64,000 bases of DNA, taken from positions 124,001-188,000 of the forward strand of contig NZ_QAOH01000008.1 in NCBI RefSeq assembly GCF_003050785.1, written 5' to 3'. Below are positions 7,190-16,682 of the stretch, piece after piece. The stretch is from Celeribacter persicus. GTDB taxonomy: Bacteria > Pseudomonadota > Alphaproteobacteria > Rhodobacterales > Rhodobacteraceae. Both the position numbers and the translations under genes were made by a program. The notes beneath the pieces are model-generated. The model was not told where the DNA came from. It did no database searches and saw only the letters and a program-made list of their open reading frames with translations. Numbering within the stretch: position 1 is the stretch's first letter; each line of letters starts with the position of its first letter.

Positions 7190-8275
7190 ATGTCCGCGGA
7201 TCAAGACAGGATTATGACGGCGCTCAAGGGCGTGCAACTGCCGGATGGCTCGTCGCTGGTGGAGCGCGACCTTGTTCGGGCGCTGAGCGTCAGGGACGGC
7301 GTGGTCAGCTTCGTGATCGAGGCTCCGGATGCGGCGATGGCGCAGGCCATGGGCGGGGTCGAGGTGGCGGCGCGTGCCAAACTCGAATCGCTGCCCGGCG
7401 TGACAAAGGTCTCCATCGTGACCACGGCGCATGGACCTGCGGCGAAACCTGCCGTACCCGCCGGAGAGCCGCCGAGCCTGAAGATCGGGCGCCATCCGAC
7501 CCCGCAACAGGGCAAACAGGGCGTGCCGGGGGTCCGGCACATCATCGCCATCGCTTCGGGCAAGGGCGGGGTGGGGAAATCCACCGTCTCTGCCAACCTC
7601 GCTGTGGCGCTCGCGCGTCAGGGTCGCAAGGTCGGGCTTCTGGATGCCGATATCTACGGTCCGTCGCAGCCGCGCATGATGGGCATCAACAAACGCCCGG
7701 CCTCTCCGGATGGTCAAACCATCGAGCCGCTTCATGCCCATGGTGTGACGCTGATGTCCATCGGGTTCATGATCCCGGACGGCGAGGCTGTCGTCTGGCG
7801 CGGGCCGATGTTGATGGGGGCGATGCAGCAGATGCTAGGACAGGTGGCATGGGGGGAGCTGGATGTTTTGCTGATCGACATGCCGCCGGGCACCGGTGAC
7901 GTGCAGCTCACGCTGGGCCAGAAAACCGAACTCACGGGCGCGCTGGTGGTCTCGACGCCACAGGACGTGGCGCTGATCGACGCGCGGCGCGGGATTTCCA
8001 TGTTCGAAAAGCTGAACGTGCCAGTGTTGGGCTTGATCGAGAATATGTCGACCTATGTCTGTCCGAACTGCGGGCATGAGGAACATATCTTCGGTCATGG
8101 TGGGGTTGCGGAAGAGGCCGCTAAACTCGATGTGCCGCTTCTGGCCGAACTGCCACTGGCGCTCGAAGCGCGTCTGGCGGGTGACAGAGGAGTGCCGGTC
8201 GCGGCCACGGACAGCCCGCTTGCCGAGCCTTACAGAAAACTTGCCGAGCGTCTGGTGCAACTCGGGCTGGCCTGA
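7190..8275 (+). CDS. Mrp/ApbC/NBP35-type Fe-S cluster carrier ATPase
   Basis: 361 residues. An N-terminal MIP18/FeS-assembly domain (about 4-80) is followed by a P-loop ATPase with the deviant Walker A GKGGVGKST (124-132). A C-terminal CPNC pair (about 291-294) is typical of the cluster-binding cysteines of this family. Members load Fe-S clusters onto target proteins in the cytoplasm. An in-frame upstream codon at 7127 exists, but ATG 7190 follows GGAAAG and gives the normal family N-terminus. A strong terminator follows, so the gene is a single unit. Confidence 0.9.
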   Translation: MSADQDRIMTALKGVQLPDGSSLVERDLVRALSVRDGVVSFVIEAPDAAMAQAMGGVEVAARAKLESLPGVTKVSIVTTAHGPAAKPAVPAGEPPSLKIGRHPTPQQGKQGVPGVRHIIAIASGKGGVGKSTVSANLAVALARQGRKVGLLDADIYGPSQPRMMGINKRPASPDGQTIEPLHAHGVTLMSIGFMIPDGEAVVWRGPMLMGAMQQMLGQVAWGELDVLLIDMPPGTGDVQLTLGQKTELTGALVVSTPQDVALIDARRGISMFEKLNVPVLGLIENMSTYVCPNCGHEEHIFGHGGVAEEAAKLDVPLLAELPLALEARLAGDRGVPVAATDSPLAEPYRKLAERLVQLGLA

Positions 8276-8316
8276 CGGCTGTGATGGACGGCTGTGATGG
8301 ACGGTGTGAGTGAACA

Positions 8317-8337
8317 GGGGCCTATCGGGCCCCTTTT
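8317..8337 (+). terminator. Intrinsic terminator after mrp
   Basis: GGGGCC (8317-8322) pairs with GGCCCC (8328-8333), followed by TTTT. It lies about 40 bases after the mrp stop. A 13-bp unit CGGCTGTGATGGA is repeated twice just before it (8276-8301). Confidence 0.8.
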
Positions 8338-8963
8338 GCTTGTCTGGTGTTGAGGCTGTGGTCGCTCTGAGCTCGATCTTGGGATGGGACTTCATGGAAC
8401 TTCTGGGAATTCATGGTCGATGCAATCAAAACGAATCACTTTTCTGTGGATAACTCTGTGGGTTTGTGGAGAAGTCTGTGAGTTCTGTGGATTTCTTGAG
8501 TTTTCGCAGGGAAAACCTGTGGGAAAGTATTCTCTCTAAATATGGTTATTTTAGGGTAGTATTTATCTATATATGCTCTCATTTTTGTGAGTGGCGCTTC
8601 TATACTTAGATGCGCCCTGTCTTGAAAAGCAAGATCTGGGGGCTGTGGAGAAAAAATCCGTTGATTACCATGAATTCCCGTGTCATCTTCAATTCACGCG
8701 ATGAGACGGGAATGAGCGGCGCATCCAAGACCGCGAATAAAGACCCATAAGTCAGGTTCATACAGGCACCCAGACTCATCGGAACAAAGAGATCCGGCGC
8801 GCGAGCGAGCAGACATCCCCCCAGGTGGCGCGCGCAGTCCGGACAGCCCGTAACATCGGGACGAGGGCGGCGGATTGAGCGGTGGCAGCAGCTCATTCCG
8901 CCGTTTCGCTTAAAAGGCCCCGCGCAACTGATGTGGGGTAGGGACAGGTAAAGGAGCGCCCCG
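8338..8963. other. Long regulatory region upstream of the dcw cluster
   Basis: About 630 bases with no convincing gene. The first half (8440-8620) is clearly AT-richer than its surroundings. It holds TGTGG repeats starting at 8445, 8457, 8465, 8486 and 8518 and a further one at 8644. The first is a perfect DnaA-box sequence (TGTGGATAA, 8445-8453). A TATACT (8601-8606) sits inside an inverted repeat GGCGC (8593-8597)/GCGCC (8612-8616), like a promoter -10 under an operator. From 8660 to 8940 composition returns to normal and I recognise nothing. I looked for RNase P RNA and SRP RNA core motifs and found none. Confidence 0.5.
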
Positions 8964-9464
8964 GTGGTCGGGATGTTTATCGGCGAACACACCTTCAAGG
9001 TGGATGGAAAGGGACGCGTGTCGATCCCCGCCGATTTTCGTCGCGAACTGGAGCTTGGCGATCCGCTGGCCACCGAGACCGGTCGTCCCCGCATGGTCAT
9101 CGTCTACGGTCATGACAAACAGAAACAACTGATCGTGCACACCTATGAGGGTTACCGGACACTGGCCGCCGACATCGCGCGCCTGCCGCGTGGCTCGGAA
9201 AAGCGCAAGATCATGGAGCGCATGATCCTCAACCGTGCCCGCCCGACCGAAGTGGACAATGATGGCCGTCTGGTGTTGCCGCAGCCGTTGCGTGACAAGA
9301 TCGGCCTCGACGGCACGGCCTATTTCGCCGGCATGGGTGAAACTTTCGAGATCTGGAAGCCGGAGACTCATGAAGCGGTCGATGCGATGATCTCCGAGAA
9401 GTGGCTGGAAGAGCAGGGCGAGGATTTCGATCCGCTAAGCCTTCTGGACGATCTGGAGGTCTGA
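8964..9464 (+). CDS. mraZ: MraZ, dcw-cluster transcriptional regulator
   Basis: 166 residues with two SpoVT/AbrB-like halves. The first contains [19 protein letters not shown], the second the partly repeated [18 protein letters not shown]. MraZ binds repeats ahead of its own operon and represses the dcw genes. The start is GTG 8964 with AAAGGAG seven bases upstream; an ATG three codons later is the alternative. The rsmH start follows one base after the stop region, so the two are probably co-translated. Confidence 0.95.
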   Translation: MVGMFIGEHTFKVDGKGRVSIPADFRRELELGDPLATETGRPRMVIVYGHDKQKQLIVHTYEGYRTLAADIARLPRGSEKRKIMERMILNRARPTEVDNDGRLVLPQPLRDKIGLDGTAYFAGMGETFEIWKPETHEAVDAMISEKWLEEQGEDFDPLSLLDDLEV

Positions 9465-9465
9465 G

Positions 9466-10455
9466 ATGACCTCCGATGAGAAAAAGCCGCATATCCCCGT
9501 CCTTCTGAACCCGCTTCTGCGTGAATGCGCGCCCATCGCGGGGCGCTGGCTCGATGGTACTTTTGGGGCGGGGGGCTATACCAAGGGCCTTATCGCAGAG
9601 GGCGCGGAGCACGTTATCGGCGTCGATCGTGACCCTCTGGCGCATGAAATGGCCGCTAAATGGATCAACGAGCCGCCTTACACAGGCAAGATTGACCTCG
9701 TTCTGGGCACTTTCGGCGAGATGGACCAATATGCGACGGGTCTCGACGGTGTGGTGCTCGATCTCGGCGTGTCCTCGATGCAGCTCGACCAGCCTGAGCG
9801 CGGGTTTTCCTTCATGAAGGACGGGCCGCTCGACATGCGCATGTCCCAGGACGGGCCGACGGCGGCGGATTTCGTCAACACGGCTTCGGAGGCGGAAATC
9901 GCCGAAGTGCTGTTCCACTACGGTGAGGAAAAGCAGTCCCGCAAGATCGCCCGCGCCATCGTCAAGGACCGCGAGACCACGCCGTTTACCACAACGCTGC
10001 AACTCGCGAACCTCATCGAGCGCCTCCTGCCGCGCAAGAAACCCGGTCAGAGCCATCCGGCGACCCGCAGCTTTCAGGCCATTCGCATCGCGGTGAACGA
10101 CGAATTCGGACAGCTCATCGAGGGGCTGGAAGCCGCCGAACGGGCACTCAGACCCGGCGGGCAACTGGCGGTGGTGAGCTTTCACTCTCTGGAGGACCGG
10201 GTGGTCAAACGCTTCTTTCAGGAAAGGGCCTCGACGGGCGGTGGCGGCTCGCGCTATGCTCCTGAACAAGAGGTGAAAACACCCGGTTTCGAGCAGCTTT
10301 CCAAAGCCATCGGTCCCGACGCGGACGAGCTTGAGTTGAACCCGCGTGCGCGCTCTGCGCGGCTGCGGGTCGGTCGGCGTACCGCAGCCCCGGCAAAGCC
10401 GGTGGACCGTGCGGCGATGGGCCTGCCGAAACCCGTTTTAAGGTCGGTATCGTGA
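9466..10455 (+). CDS. rsmH: 16S rRNA m4C1402 methyltransferase RsmH (MraW)
   Basis: 329 residues, normal family length. The SAM-binding region includes [14 protein letters not shown] (about 28-41) and the family signature [13 protein letters not shown] lies near 240. RsmH methylates N4 of cytidine 1402 in the ribosomal P-site. It is the second gene of the dcw cluster in most bacteria, and here follows mraZ by a few bases. Confidence 0.95.
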   Translation: MTSDEKKPHIPVLLNPLLRECAPIAGRWLDGTFGAGGYTKGLIAEGAEHVIGVDRDPLAHEMAAKWINEPPYTGKIDLVLGTFGEMDQYATGLDGVVLDLGVSSMQLDQPERGFSFMKDGPLDMRMSQDGPTAADFVNTASEAEIAEVLFHYGEEKQSRKIARAIVKDRETTPFTTTLQLANLIERLLPRKKPGQSHPATRSFQAIRIAVNDEFGQLIEGLEAAERALRPGGQLAVVSFHSLEDRVVKRFFQERASTGGGGSRYAPEQEVKTPGFEQLSKAIGPDADELELNPRARSARLRVGRRTAAPAKPVDRAAMGLPKPVLRSVS

Positions 10456-10470
10456 GGCAAGAGTAAAGAG

Positions 10471-10827
10471 ATGCGTGGGCTTTATCTGATATTGGCAGGA
10501 TTGGTGGTCATGGCGCTCGGCGTCTGGGCCTATCAGGAAAATTACGCGACCCAGCATGTTCTGCGCGAGGTCAGCCAGATTCAGCGTGAAATCGGGCACC
10601 AGCGCGAAGAGCTGGCCGTGCTCAAGGCCGAATGGGCCTATCTCAACCGCCCCGAGCGTCTGCGTGATTTGGCGGAAATCAATTTCGACCGTCTCGGGCT
10701 TTTGCCGTTCCAGCCGGAGCAATTCGGACGTGTCGACCAGATCGCCTTCCCGCAGAAAGAAGACCTGATTTTGGATCTGTCCGACGCCGTTGACGTGGTC
10801 GGCTCTCTGGAGGCCATCGAGCCATGA
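10471..10827 (+). CDS. ftsL: Cell division protein FtsL
   Basis: 118 residues with one N-terminal transmembrane helix (about 3-20) and a coiled-coil periplasmic part (about 28-60, VSQIQREIGHQREELAVLK). FtsL sequences are poorly conserved, so the call rests on topology, size and position between rsmH and ftsI. It forms the FtsQLB subcomplex that activates septal peptidoglycan synthesis. Its stop overlaps the ftsI start (ATGA). Confidence 0.9.
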   Translation: MRGLYLILAGLVVMALGVWAYQENYATQHVLREVSQIQREIGHQREELAVLKAEWAYLNRPERLRDLAEINFDRLGLLPFQPEQFGRVDQIAFPQKEDLILDLSDAVDVVGSLEAIEP

Positions 10828-12626
10828 GCATCCGCACCCCGCTTCGCCCGCTTGCCCGTGTTCTTGCCGCTCGCTCGCGAGGCGAAAACCCCGATGCCAT
10901 CGAGCGCGAGAACCTGCGCCTGCGCCACGAGGAAATGCGCGATCGCTCGCGGCTCCGGGCCGAGGGGCGGCTTCTGGTTCTGGGCCTGTGTTTCGTGTCT
11001 GCTTTCGTCGTCGTGGGTGCCCGCATGGGGCAGGTGGCCGCCACAGTCCCCGAAGAGCCGCGCGCGGAGGCCTCCGGCACACCGATCCTCGCGCAACGTG
11101 CCGACATCGTCGACCGCAATGGCCGCATCCTTGCGACCAACCGCGTAACCAATTCTCTCTACGCCCAGCCGCAGGAAATGATCGACCCGGTCCATGCCGC
11201 CGAAGAACTGGTGCGCATCTTTCCCGATCTCGACCGCGAGCGTCTGATCCGCGATTTCACCGGCAAGCGCAAGTTCCTATGGATCAAGAAAAAAATCGCC
11301 CCCGAACAACAGCAGGCCGTGCATGACATCGGTGAGCCGGGTCTGTTGTTCGGTCCGCGCGAGGAACGGCTTTACCCCAATGGCAAGCTGGCCGCGCATG
11401 TATTGGGCGGCACCAAATTTGGCCGCGAAGGTGTGATGAGCGCCGAGATCGTCGGGCAGGCCGGGATCGAGAAACAGATGGACGCCTATCTGCGCGATCC
11501 CGCGAATGGCGATCAGCCGCTCCAGCTTTCGATCGACCTGACGGTGCAGAGTACGGTGCGCGAAGTGCTCGACGGTGGCATGCGGATGCTCGGCGCAAAG
11601 GGTGCGGCGGCGGTGATGATGGACATTCACACCGGCGAGATCATTTCGCTTGTCTCCCTGCCGGATTTCGATCCGAACTCGCGCCCGGAATTCTTCGAGG
11701 GCAAGGACCCGAGCGCCAACCCGCGTTTCAATCGTGCGGTGCAGGGCGTTTATGAGCTGGGCTCGACCTTCAAGATTTTTGCCGCCGCCCAAGCGATGGA
11801 GCTTGGCCTCGCAACGCCAGAGACGCAAATCCCCGCCACCCCGCCATTCCGCTGGGGCAAGTTTCGGATCGGCGAATTCGAAGGCCACAATTACGGGCCT
11901 TTCCTGTCGCTCAAGGGGATGATCATGAAATCCTCCAACGTCGCGACGGCCCATGTCGCGCAACAGATCGGCGTGGAGCGACAACAGGCCTTCCTCAAAT
12001 CCCTCGGCTTTTTCGAACCGACCGCCGTGGAGCTGTCCGAAGCGCCCTCCGGTAAGCCTTTGTTGCCGGCGCACTGGTCCGAGCTGTCGACGCTGACCAT
12101 CGGCTATGGCCACGGGCTCTCGGCCTCGCCGCTGCATCTGGCGACGGCCTATTCCTCGCTGTTGAATGGCGGCACAAAGGTGACGCCGACGCTGCTGAAA
12201 CACGAAGGTTATGTCGCAAAGGGAGAGCGTATCGTGCGCGAGGACGTCTCCGCCGCCGCCCGCGACATGCTGCGTGCCGTGGTGGCCGATCCGGCGGGCA
12301 CGGCCTCCTTTGCCGAAGTGCCCGGCTACCGCATCGGCGGCAAGACCGGCACCGCCGACAAGCCGAAACCGACGGGCGGCTATTACGAGGACAAGACGAT
12401 CAACACGTTCGCTGCCGTCTATCCGGTGGACGATCCGAAATACGTGCTGATCGTAACGCTGGATGAGGCGGTGGAGACCTCCGGGCCGAAACCGCGCCGC
12501 ACGGCCGGCTGGACCGCCGTTCCGGTGGCGGGCGAAGTCATTCGTCGCACCGCGCCGCTCATGGGGCTGCGTCCCGAGATTGAAACCCCCTCGCAAGCTG
12601 GGCTAACACTGACCGCGACGCATTAG
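10824..12626 (+). CDS. ftsI: Septal transpeptidase FtsI (PBP3)
   Basis: 600 residues. A cytoplasmic tail of about 48 residues and one transmembrane helix (about 50-68) precede a PBP dimerisation domain and a transpeptidase domain. The catalytic motifs are S314-T-F-K317, S370-S-N372 and K508-T-G. The enzyme crosslinks septal peptidoglycan in complex with FtsW. Spacing and order within the dcw cluster are standard. Confidence 0.97.
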   Translation: MSIRTPLRPLARVLAARSRGENPDAIERENLRLRHEEMRDRSRLRAEGRLLVLGLCFVSAFVVVGARMGQVAATVPEEPRAEASGTPILAQRADIVDRNGRILATNRVTNSLYAQPQEMIDPVHAAEELVRIFPDLDRERLIRDFTGKRKFLWIKKKIAPEQQQAVHDIGEPGLLFGPREERLYPNGKLAAHVLGGTKFGREGVMSAEIVGQAGIEKQMDAYLRDPANGDQPLQLSIDLTVQSTVREVLDGGMRMLGAKGAAAVMMDIHTGEIISLVSLPDFDPNSRPEFFEGKDPSANPRFNRAVQGVYELGSTFKIFAAAQAMELGLATPETQIPATPPFRWGKFRIGEFEGHNYGPFLSLKGMIMKSSNVATAHVAQQIGVERQQAFLKSLGFFEPTAVELSEAPSGKPLLPAHWSELSTLTIGYGHGLSASPLHLATAYSSLLNGGTKVTPTLLKHEGYVAKGERIVREDVSAAARDMLRAVVADPAGTASFAEVPGYRIGGKTGTADKPKPTGGYYEDKTINTFAAVYPVDDPKYVLIVTLDEAVETSGPKPRRTAGWTAVPVAGEVIRRTAPLMGLRPEIETPSQAGLTLTATH

Positions 12627-12640
12627 AGAAAGGCGCGGGC

Positions 12641-14113
12641 ATGATGAAATCTCTTTCGGAACTCGGATTGACCGCACAGGGCGGGCGTGAGGCGCAGATC
12701 ACCGGCCTCTCCGTCGACAGTCGCCGGGTGCAGGACGGGCATCTTTTCGCCGCTCTCCCCGGTGCGCGGGCGCATGGGGCGGAGTTTCTGCCTATGGCCC
12801 TCTCGATGGGCGCGCGCGCGGTTCTGACCGACCCGGAAGGCGCCCGTATCGCCGCCGGTGCGATTGCCGAATACGATCCGGCCTTGGTTGTGGTCGAAGA
12901 TCCGCGTCAGGCGCTGGCCTATGCCGCCGCGCTCTATTACGGTGCGCAGCCCGAGGTGATGGTGGCGGTGACCGGCACCAATGGCAAGACTTCGGTTGCG
13001 ACTTTCACCCGACAGATATGGCAGCTTCTGGGGGCGCGTGCGATCAATGTCGGCACCACCGGCGTTGAGGGCGACTGGCAGGCCCCGAGCCCGCACACCA
13101 CGCCGGAACCGATCACGCTGCACCGGATGCTATCCGAGGCCGAGCACGCCGGTGTCACCCATGGCGCGATGGAAGCAAGCTCTCACGGTCTGGCGCAACG
13201 CCGCCTAGATGGTGTGCGCCTCTCCGCTGCCGCTTTTACCAATTTCACCCAGGATCATCTGGACTATCACGCCACGTTTGATGCCTATTTTTCCGCCAAG
13301 GCCGGGCTCTTTACCCGCGTTCTGCCGGAAGACGGCGTGGCCGTGGTCAATATCGACGACGCCAAGGGTATGGAGATCGAGGGGCTTTGCGCCGAGCGCG
13401 GCATCGACGTGATGCGGGTCGGGCGTTCGGATGCCGCCGATCTGCGCATCATCGGCCAGCGGTTCGATGCGACGGGGCAGGATCTGCGCGTCGATTTCGT
13501 CGGCAATATCTACCAGATCCGCCTCGATCTCATCGGCGGGTTTCAGGCCGAAAACGTCATGGCTGCCGCCGGGCTTGTCATGGCTTGTGGCGCGGACCCG
13601 GAGGAGGTCTTTTCCTGCCTGCCCGAACTGACCGGCGTGCGGGGCCGGATGCAACATGCCGCCACCCGTGACAATGGCGCGGCGGTGTTTGTCGATTATG
13701 CCCACACGCCCGATGCGGTGTCGACCGCGATCAAGGCGCTGCGCCCCCATGTCATGGGCCGGATCATCGCCATTGTCGGTGCGGGCGGGGATCGCGACAA
13801 GACCAAACGCCCGCTGATGGGCAAGGCTGCCGCCGAGAACGCCGATCTGGTGATCGTGACGGATGACAACCCGCGTTCCGAGGACCCGGCCTCGATCCGG
13901 GCCGAAGTTCTTGCGGGCGCGCCCGAGGCGATGGAGGTCGGTGACCGCGCCGAGGCGATTCTGCGCGGCGTCGATGCGCTGCAACCGGGCGATGCTTTGC
14001 TGATTTGTGGCAAGGGGCACGAGAGCGGTCAGACCGTGGGGGATACGGTCTTCCCCTTTGACGATGTGGAGCAGGCCTCTCTGGCGGTCTCCGCACTGGA
14101 CGGCGCGCTGTGA
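12641..14113 (+). CDS. murE: UDP-MurNAc-L-Ala-D-Glu:meso-DAP ligase MurE
   Basis: 490 residues. The ATP-binding P-loop GTNGKTS is near residue 112 and the substrate motif DNPR near 408; DNPR marks meso-diaminopimelate as the amino acid added. It acts in the cytoplasm as the third Mur ligase. GAGAAAGG lies eight bases before ATG 12641; the next codon is also ATG. The stop overlaps the murF start. Confidence 0.96.
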   Translation: MMKSLSELGLTAQGGREAQITGLSVDSRRVQDGHLFAALPGARAHGAEFLPMALSMGARAVLTDPEGARIAAGAIAEYDPALVVVEDPRQALAYAAALYYGAQPEVMVAVTGTNGKTSVATFTRQIWQLLGARAINVGTTGVEGDWQAPSPHTTPEPITLHRMLSEAEHAGVTHGAMEASSHGLAQRRLDGVRLSAAAFTNFTQDHLDYHATFDAYFSAKAGLFTRVLPEDGVAVVNIDDAKGMEIEGLCAERGIDVMRVGRSDAADLRIIGQRFDATGQDLRVDFVGNIYQIRLDLIGGFQAENVMAAAGLVMACGADPEEVFSCLPELTGVRGRMQHAATRDNGAAVFVDYAHTPDAVSTAIKALRPHVMGRIIAIVGAGGDRDKTKRPLMGKAAAENADLVIVTDDNPRSEDPASIRAEVLAGAPEAMEVGDRAEAILRGVDALQPGDALLICGKGHESGQTVGDTVFPFDDVEQASLAVSALDGAL

Positions 14114-15516
14114 TGGCGCTCTGGACTTCGGATGAGGCGGCGCAAGCCACGGGTGGTCGCGCGACGCAAGCCTTTGAGATCACGGGCGTGTCCATCGACA
14201 CGCGGACGATTCGACCCGGTGATTTGTTTGTGGCGCTCAAGGATGTGCGGGACGGGCACGAGTTCGTGGCGCAGGCTTTGGACAAGGGCGCTGTGGCGGC
14301 TCTGGTGTCGCGCATCCCCGAGGGGATCGCGGAAGATGCGCCGCTCCTGATTGTGGACGATGTACTTCCGGCGCTCGAACGGCTTGGCGCGGCGGCGCGC
14401 GCACGGGTTCAGGGCAAGGTGATCGGTGTCACCGGCTCCGTCGGCAAGACTTCGACCAAGGAAATGCTCCGTGCGATCTTGTCGGGGCAGGGCAAGACCC
14501 ATGCGGCGGAAGCCAGTTACAACAACCACTGGGGTGTGCCTTTGACGCTGGCGCGCATGCCCGCCGATACGGAATTTGCCGTCATTGAAATCGGCATGAA
14601 CCACCCCGGAGAGATCGCGCCGCTCGCCCGCCTTACCCGCCCCGATGTGGCGATGATCACCACGGTCGCCCCCGCCCATATGGCGGCTTTTGAGAGCCTT
14701 GAGGGCATCGCGCGCGAAAAAGCCGATATTTTCAAAGGCCTCGTGCCGGGTGGGGTTGCGGTGTTCAACGGCGATCTGGATGTCAGCGATATTTTGGGTG
14801 TCGCCTGGGATGGCAACACGCTCCGCTTTGGCGAGGACGAGGCCTGCGCCGCGCGGCTCACCTCCGTCGAGCTTTCCGATGGCGCGACACAGGGCAGTGC
14901 GGTGATCGACACGACACATCTGGATTTCCGGCTCTCCACCGCCGGGCGGCATTTCGCGGCCAATGCCGTGGGTTGCCTCGCCGTGGCTTATGCACTGGGG
15001 CTCGATCTCGAAAAAGCCGCCGCCGATCTGGTGCTCTGGGCGCCGCCCGAGGGGCGCGGCGCGCGTGAAGAGGTACGGCTTGCGGTCGGTGCGCCGGTGG
15101 AACTGATTGACGATGCGTTCAACGCCAATCCGACGTCCATGGCCGCGGCCCTCGAAGTGCTCGCCAAGGCCGAACCGCATGATACCGGACGCCGGATCGC
15201 CATTCTGGGCGATATGCTGGAGCTCGGGCAAAAGGAACGCGCCATTCACGAGGGACTCGCAGCGCTGCCGTGGTTTGCCACCGTCGATGCGGTGCATTGC
15301 GTCGGCCCCTTGATGCACGCGCTTTACGATGTGCTGCCGGAGGTCCGGCGCGGCATCTGGTTCAAGACCGCGAAAGAGGCGATCCCGGCGCTGCAAACCC
15401 TCGTCGGTCCCGGCGATGTCGTGCTTGTGAAAGGCTCGAAAGGATCGAAGGTCAGCCTTCTGGTTGACGCGCTGCGCGAATTGGGACAAGTGCCGCAGCA
15501 AAGAGACGAAAGGTGA
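14113..15516 (+). CDS. murF: UDP-MurNAc-tripeptide:D-Ala-D-Ala ligase MurF
   Basis: 467 residues from ATG 14113; a GTG one codon earlier (14110) is equally possible. P-loop GSVGKTSTKEM near residue 108, followed by the MurF motif SYNNHWGVPLTLARM. It adds D-Ala-D-Ala to complete the UDP-MurNAc-pentapeptide. The TGATG overlap with murE implies translational coupling. Confidence 0.96.
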   Translation: MALWTSDEAAQATGGRATQAFEITGVSIDTRTIRPGDLFVALKDVRDGHEFVAQALDKGAVAALVSRIPEGIAEDAPLLIVDDVLPALERLGAAARARVQGKVIGVTGSVGKTSTKEMLRAILSGQGKTHAAEASYNNHWGVPLTLARMPADTEFAVIEIGMNHPGEIAPLARLTRPDVAMITTVAPAHMAAFESLEGIAREKADIFKGLVPGGVAVFNGDLDVSDILGVAWDGNTLRFGEDEACAARLTSVELSDGATQGSAVIDTTHLDFRLSTAGRHFAANAVGCLAVAYALGLDLEKAAADLVLWAPPEGRGAREEVRLAVGAPVELIDDAFNANPTSMAAALEVLAKAEPHDTGRRIAILGDMLELGQKERAIHEGLAALPWFATVDAVHCVGPLMHALYDVLPEVRRGIWFKTAKEAIPALQTLVGPGDVVLVKGSKGSKVSLLVDALRELGQVPQQRDER

Positions 15517-15525
15517 GTTGAGCGT

Positions 15526-16608
15526 ATGTTGTATTGGATTTCGGGCCTCTCGGACGGGGGCGACCTGTTCAACCTGTTTCGCTACATCACCATGCGATCT
15601 GGCGGGGCGTTCTTCACGGCGCTGATTTTCGCGATGTTCTTCGGGCGTCCGCTGATCAACCTGTTGCGTCGCCGTCAGGGCAAGGGCCAGCCGATCCGCG
15701 ATGACGGCCCGGAGACGCATTTCGCGAAGGCGGGAACGCCGACCATGGGGGGCTTGCTGATCCTTACGGCTTTGCTGGTCTCGACGTTCTTGTGGGCGCG
15801 GCTCGACAACCCCTATGTCTGGATCGTGATGTTCGTGACCTTCGGCTATGGTCTGATCGGGTTCGCCGATGACTATGCCAAGGTGTCGAAGGCCAACACC
15901 AAGGGCGTTCCGGGCAAGGTGCGTCTGGCGCTTGGTTTCCTGATCGCCTTCATCGCTGCGGTCTGGTCCACCATGGTGCACCCGGACGAATTGCAATTCC
16001 AACTGGCGCTGCCGGTGTTCAAGGATCTGCTGATCAACCTGTGGTGGTTCTTCATCCCCTTCGCAATGATCGTTATCGTGGGCGCGGCCAATGCGGTGAA
16101 CCTCACCGACGGGCTCGACGGTTTGGCGATCATGCCGGTGATGATCGCCGCTGGCACTCTGGGCGCGATCGCCTATGTGGTGGGCCGCGTCGACTTCACC
16201 GAGTATCTCGGCCTGCATTACGTGCCGGGGACGGGGGAAATTCTTGTGTTTACTGCCGCTTTGATCGGCGGCGGGCTCGGGTTCCTGTGGTTCAACGCGC
16301 CGCCTGCCGCCGTGTTCATGGGCGACACCGGGTCTCTGGCGCTTGGCGGGTCTCTCGGCGCGATTGCCGTTGCGACGAAACACGAGATCGTGCTGGCAAT
16401 TGTCGGCGGGCTGTTTGTGGTTGAGGCCTTGTCGGTGATTATTCAGGTGGCTTATTTCAAGCGTACCGGAAAACGCGTGTTCTTGATGGCGCCGATCCAT
16501 CACCATTATGAGAAAAAGGGCTGGTCGGAACCGACCATCGTGATCCGGTTCTGGATCATCTCACTGGTGCTGGCGCTGATCGGTCTGGCGACGCTGAAAC
16601 TGCGGTAA
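15526..16608 (+). CDS. mraY: Phospho-MurNAc-pentapeptide transferase MraY
   Basis: 360 residues with about ten transmembrane segments. Diagnostic motifs are [17 protein letters not shown] and [13 protein letters not shown]. It transfers phospho-MurNAc-pentapeptide to undecaprenyl phosphate, making lipid I at the inner membrane. The start lies ten bases after murF. A terminator follows, separating it from murD, which is unusual inside a dcw cluster. Confidence 0.97.
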   Translation: MLYWISGLSDGGDLFNLFRYITMRSGGAFFTALIFAMFFGRPLINLLRRRQGKGQPIRDDGPETHFAKAGTPTMGGLLILTALLVSTFLWARLDNPYVWIVMFVTFGYGLIGFADDYAKVSKANTKGVPGKVRLALGFLIAFIAAVWSTMVHPDELQFQLALPVFKDLLINLWWFFIPFAMIVIVGAANAVNLTDGLDGLAIMPVMIAAGTLGAIAYVVGRVDFTEYLGLHYVPGTGEILVFTAALIGGGLGFLWFNAPPAAVFMGDTGSLALGGSLGAIAVATKHEIVLAIVGGLFVVEALSVIIQVAYFKRTGKRVFLMAPIHHHYEKKGWSEPTIVIRFWIISLVLALIGLATLKLR

Positions 16609-16626
16609 GCCACGCGAAGGAACAGA

Positions 16627-16657
16627 GGGGGCCACGGCCCCCTTTTTTTGAGTATTT
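16627..16657 (+). terminator. Intrinsic terminator after mraY, followed by GAGTATTT
   Basis: GGGGGC (16627-16632) pairs with GCCCCC (16637-16642), followed by seven T (16643-16649). The motif GAGTATTT follows directly (16650-16657). If it works at full strength, murD needs its own promoter or depends on read-through. Confidence 0.85.
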
Positions 16658-16682
16658 GAACCAAGAAGAAGGATAGGGCGCG

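Noticed and set aside
7069-7899. Alternate-frame gene overlapping mrp
   Set aside because: The overlapping frame lacks motifs; the Mrp frame has P-loop and cysteine motifs and a good ribosome binding site.
8445-8453. Chromosomal replication origin
   Set aside because: Only one perfect DnaA box is present; no cluster of consensus boxes and no dnaA, parAB or hemE neighbours.
8600-8963. RNase P RNA, SRP RNA or other housekeeping RNA upstream of mraZ
   Set aside because: The conserved cores of these RNAs (for example the RNase P GAGGAAAGTCC segment) are absent on both strands.
14029-16506. Very long open frame (825 codons) on the minus strand opposite murF and mraY
   Set aside because: It lies fully antisense to two certain genes; the composition (Arg, His, Gly rich) is that of a GC-rich shadow frame.
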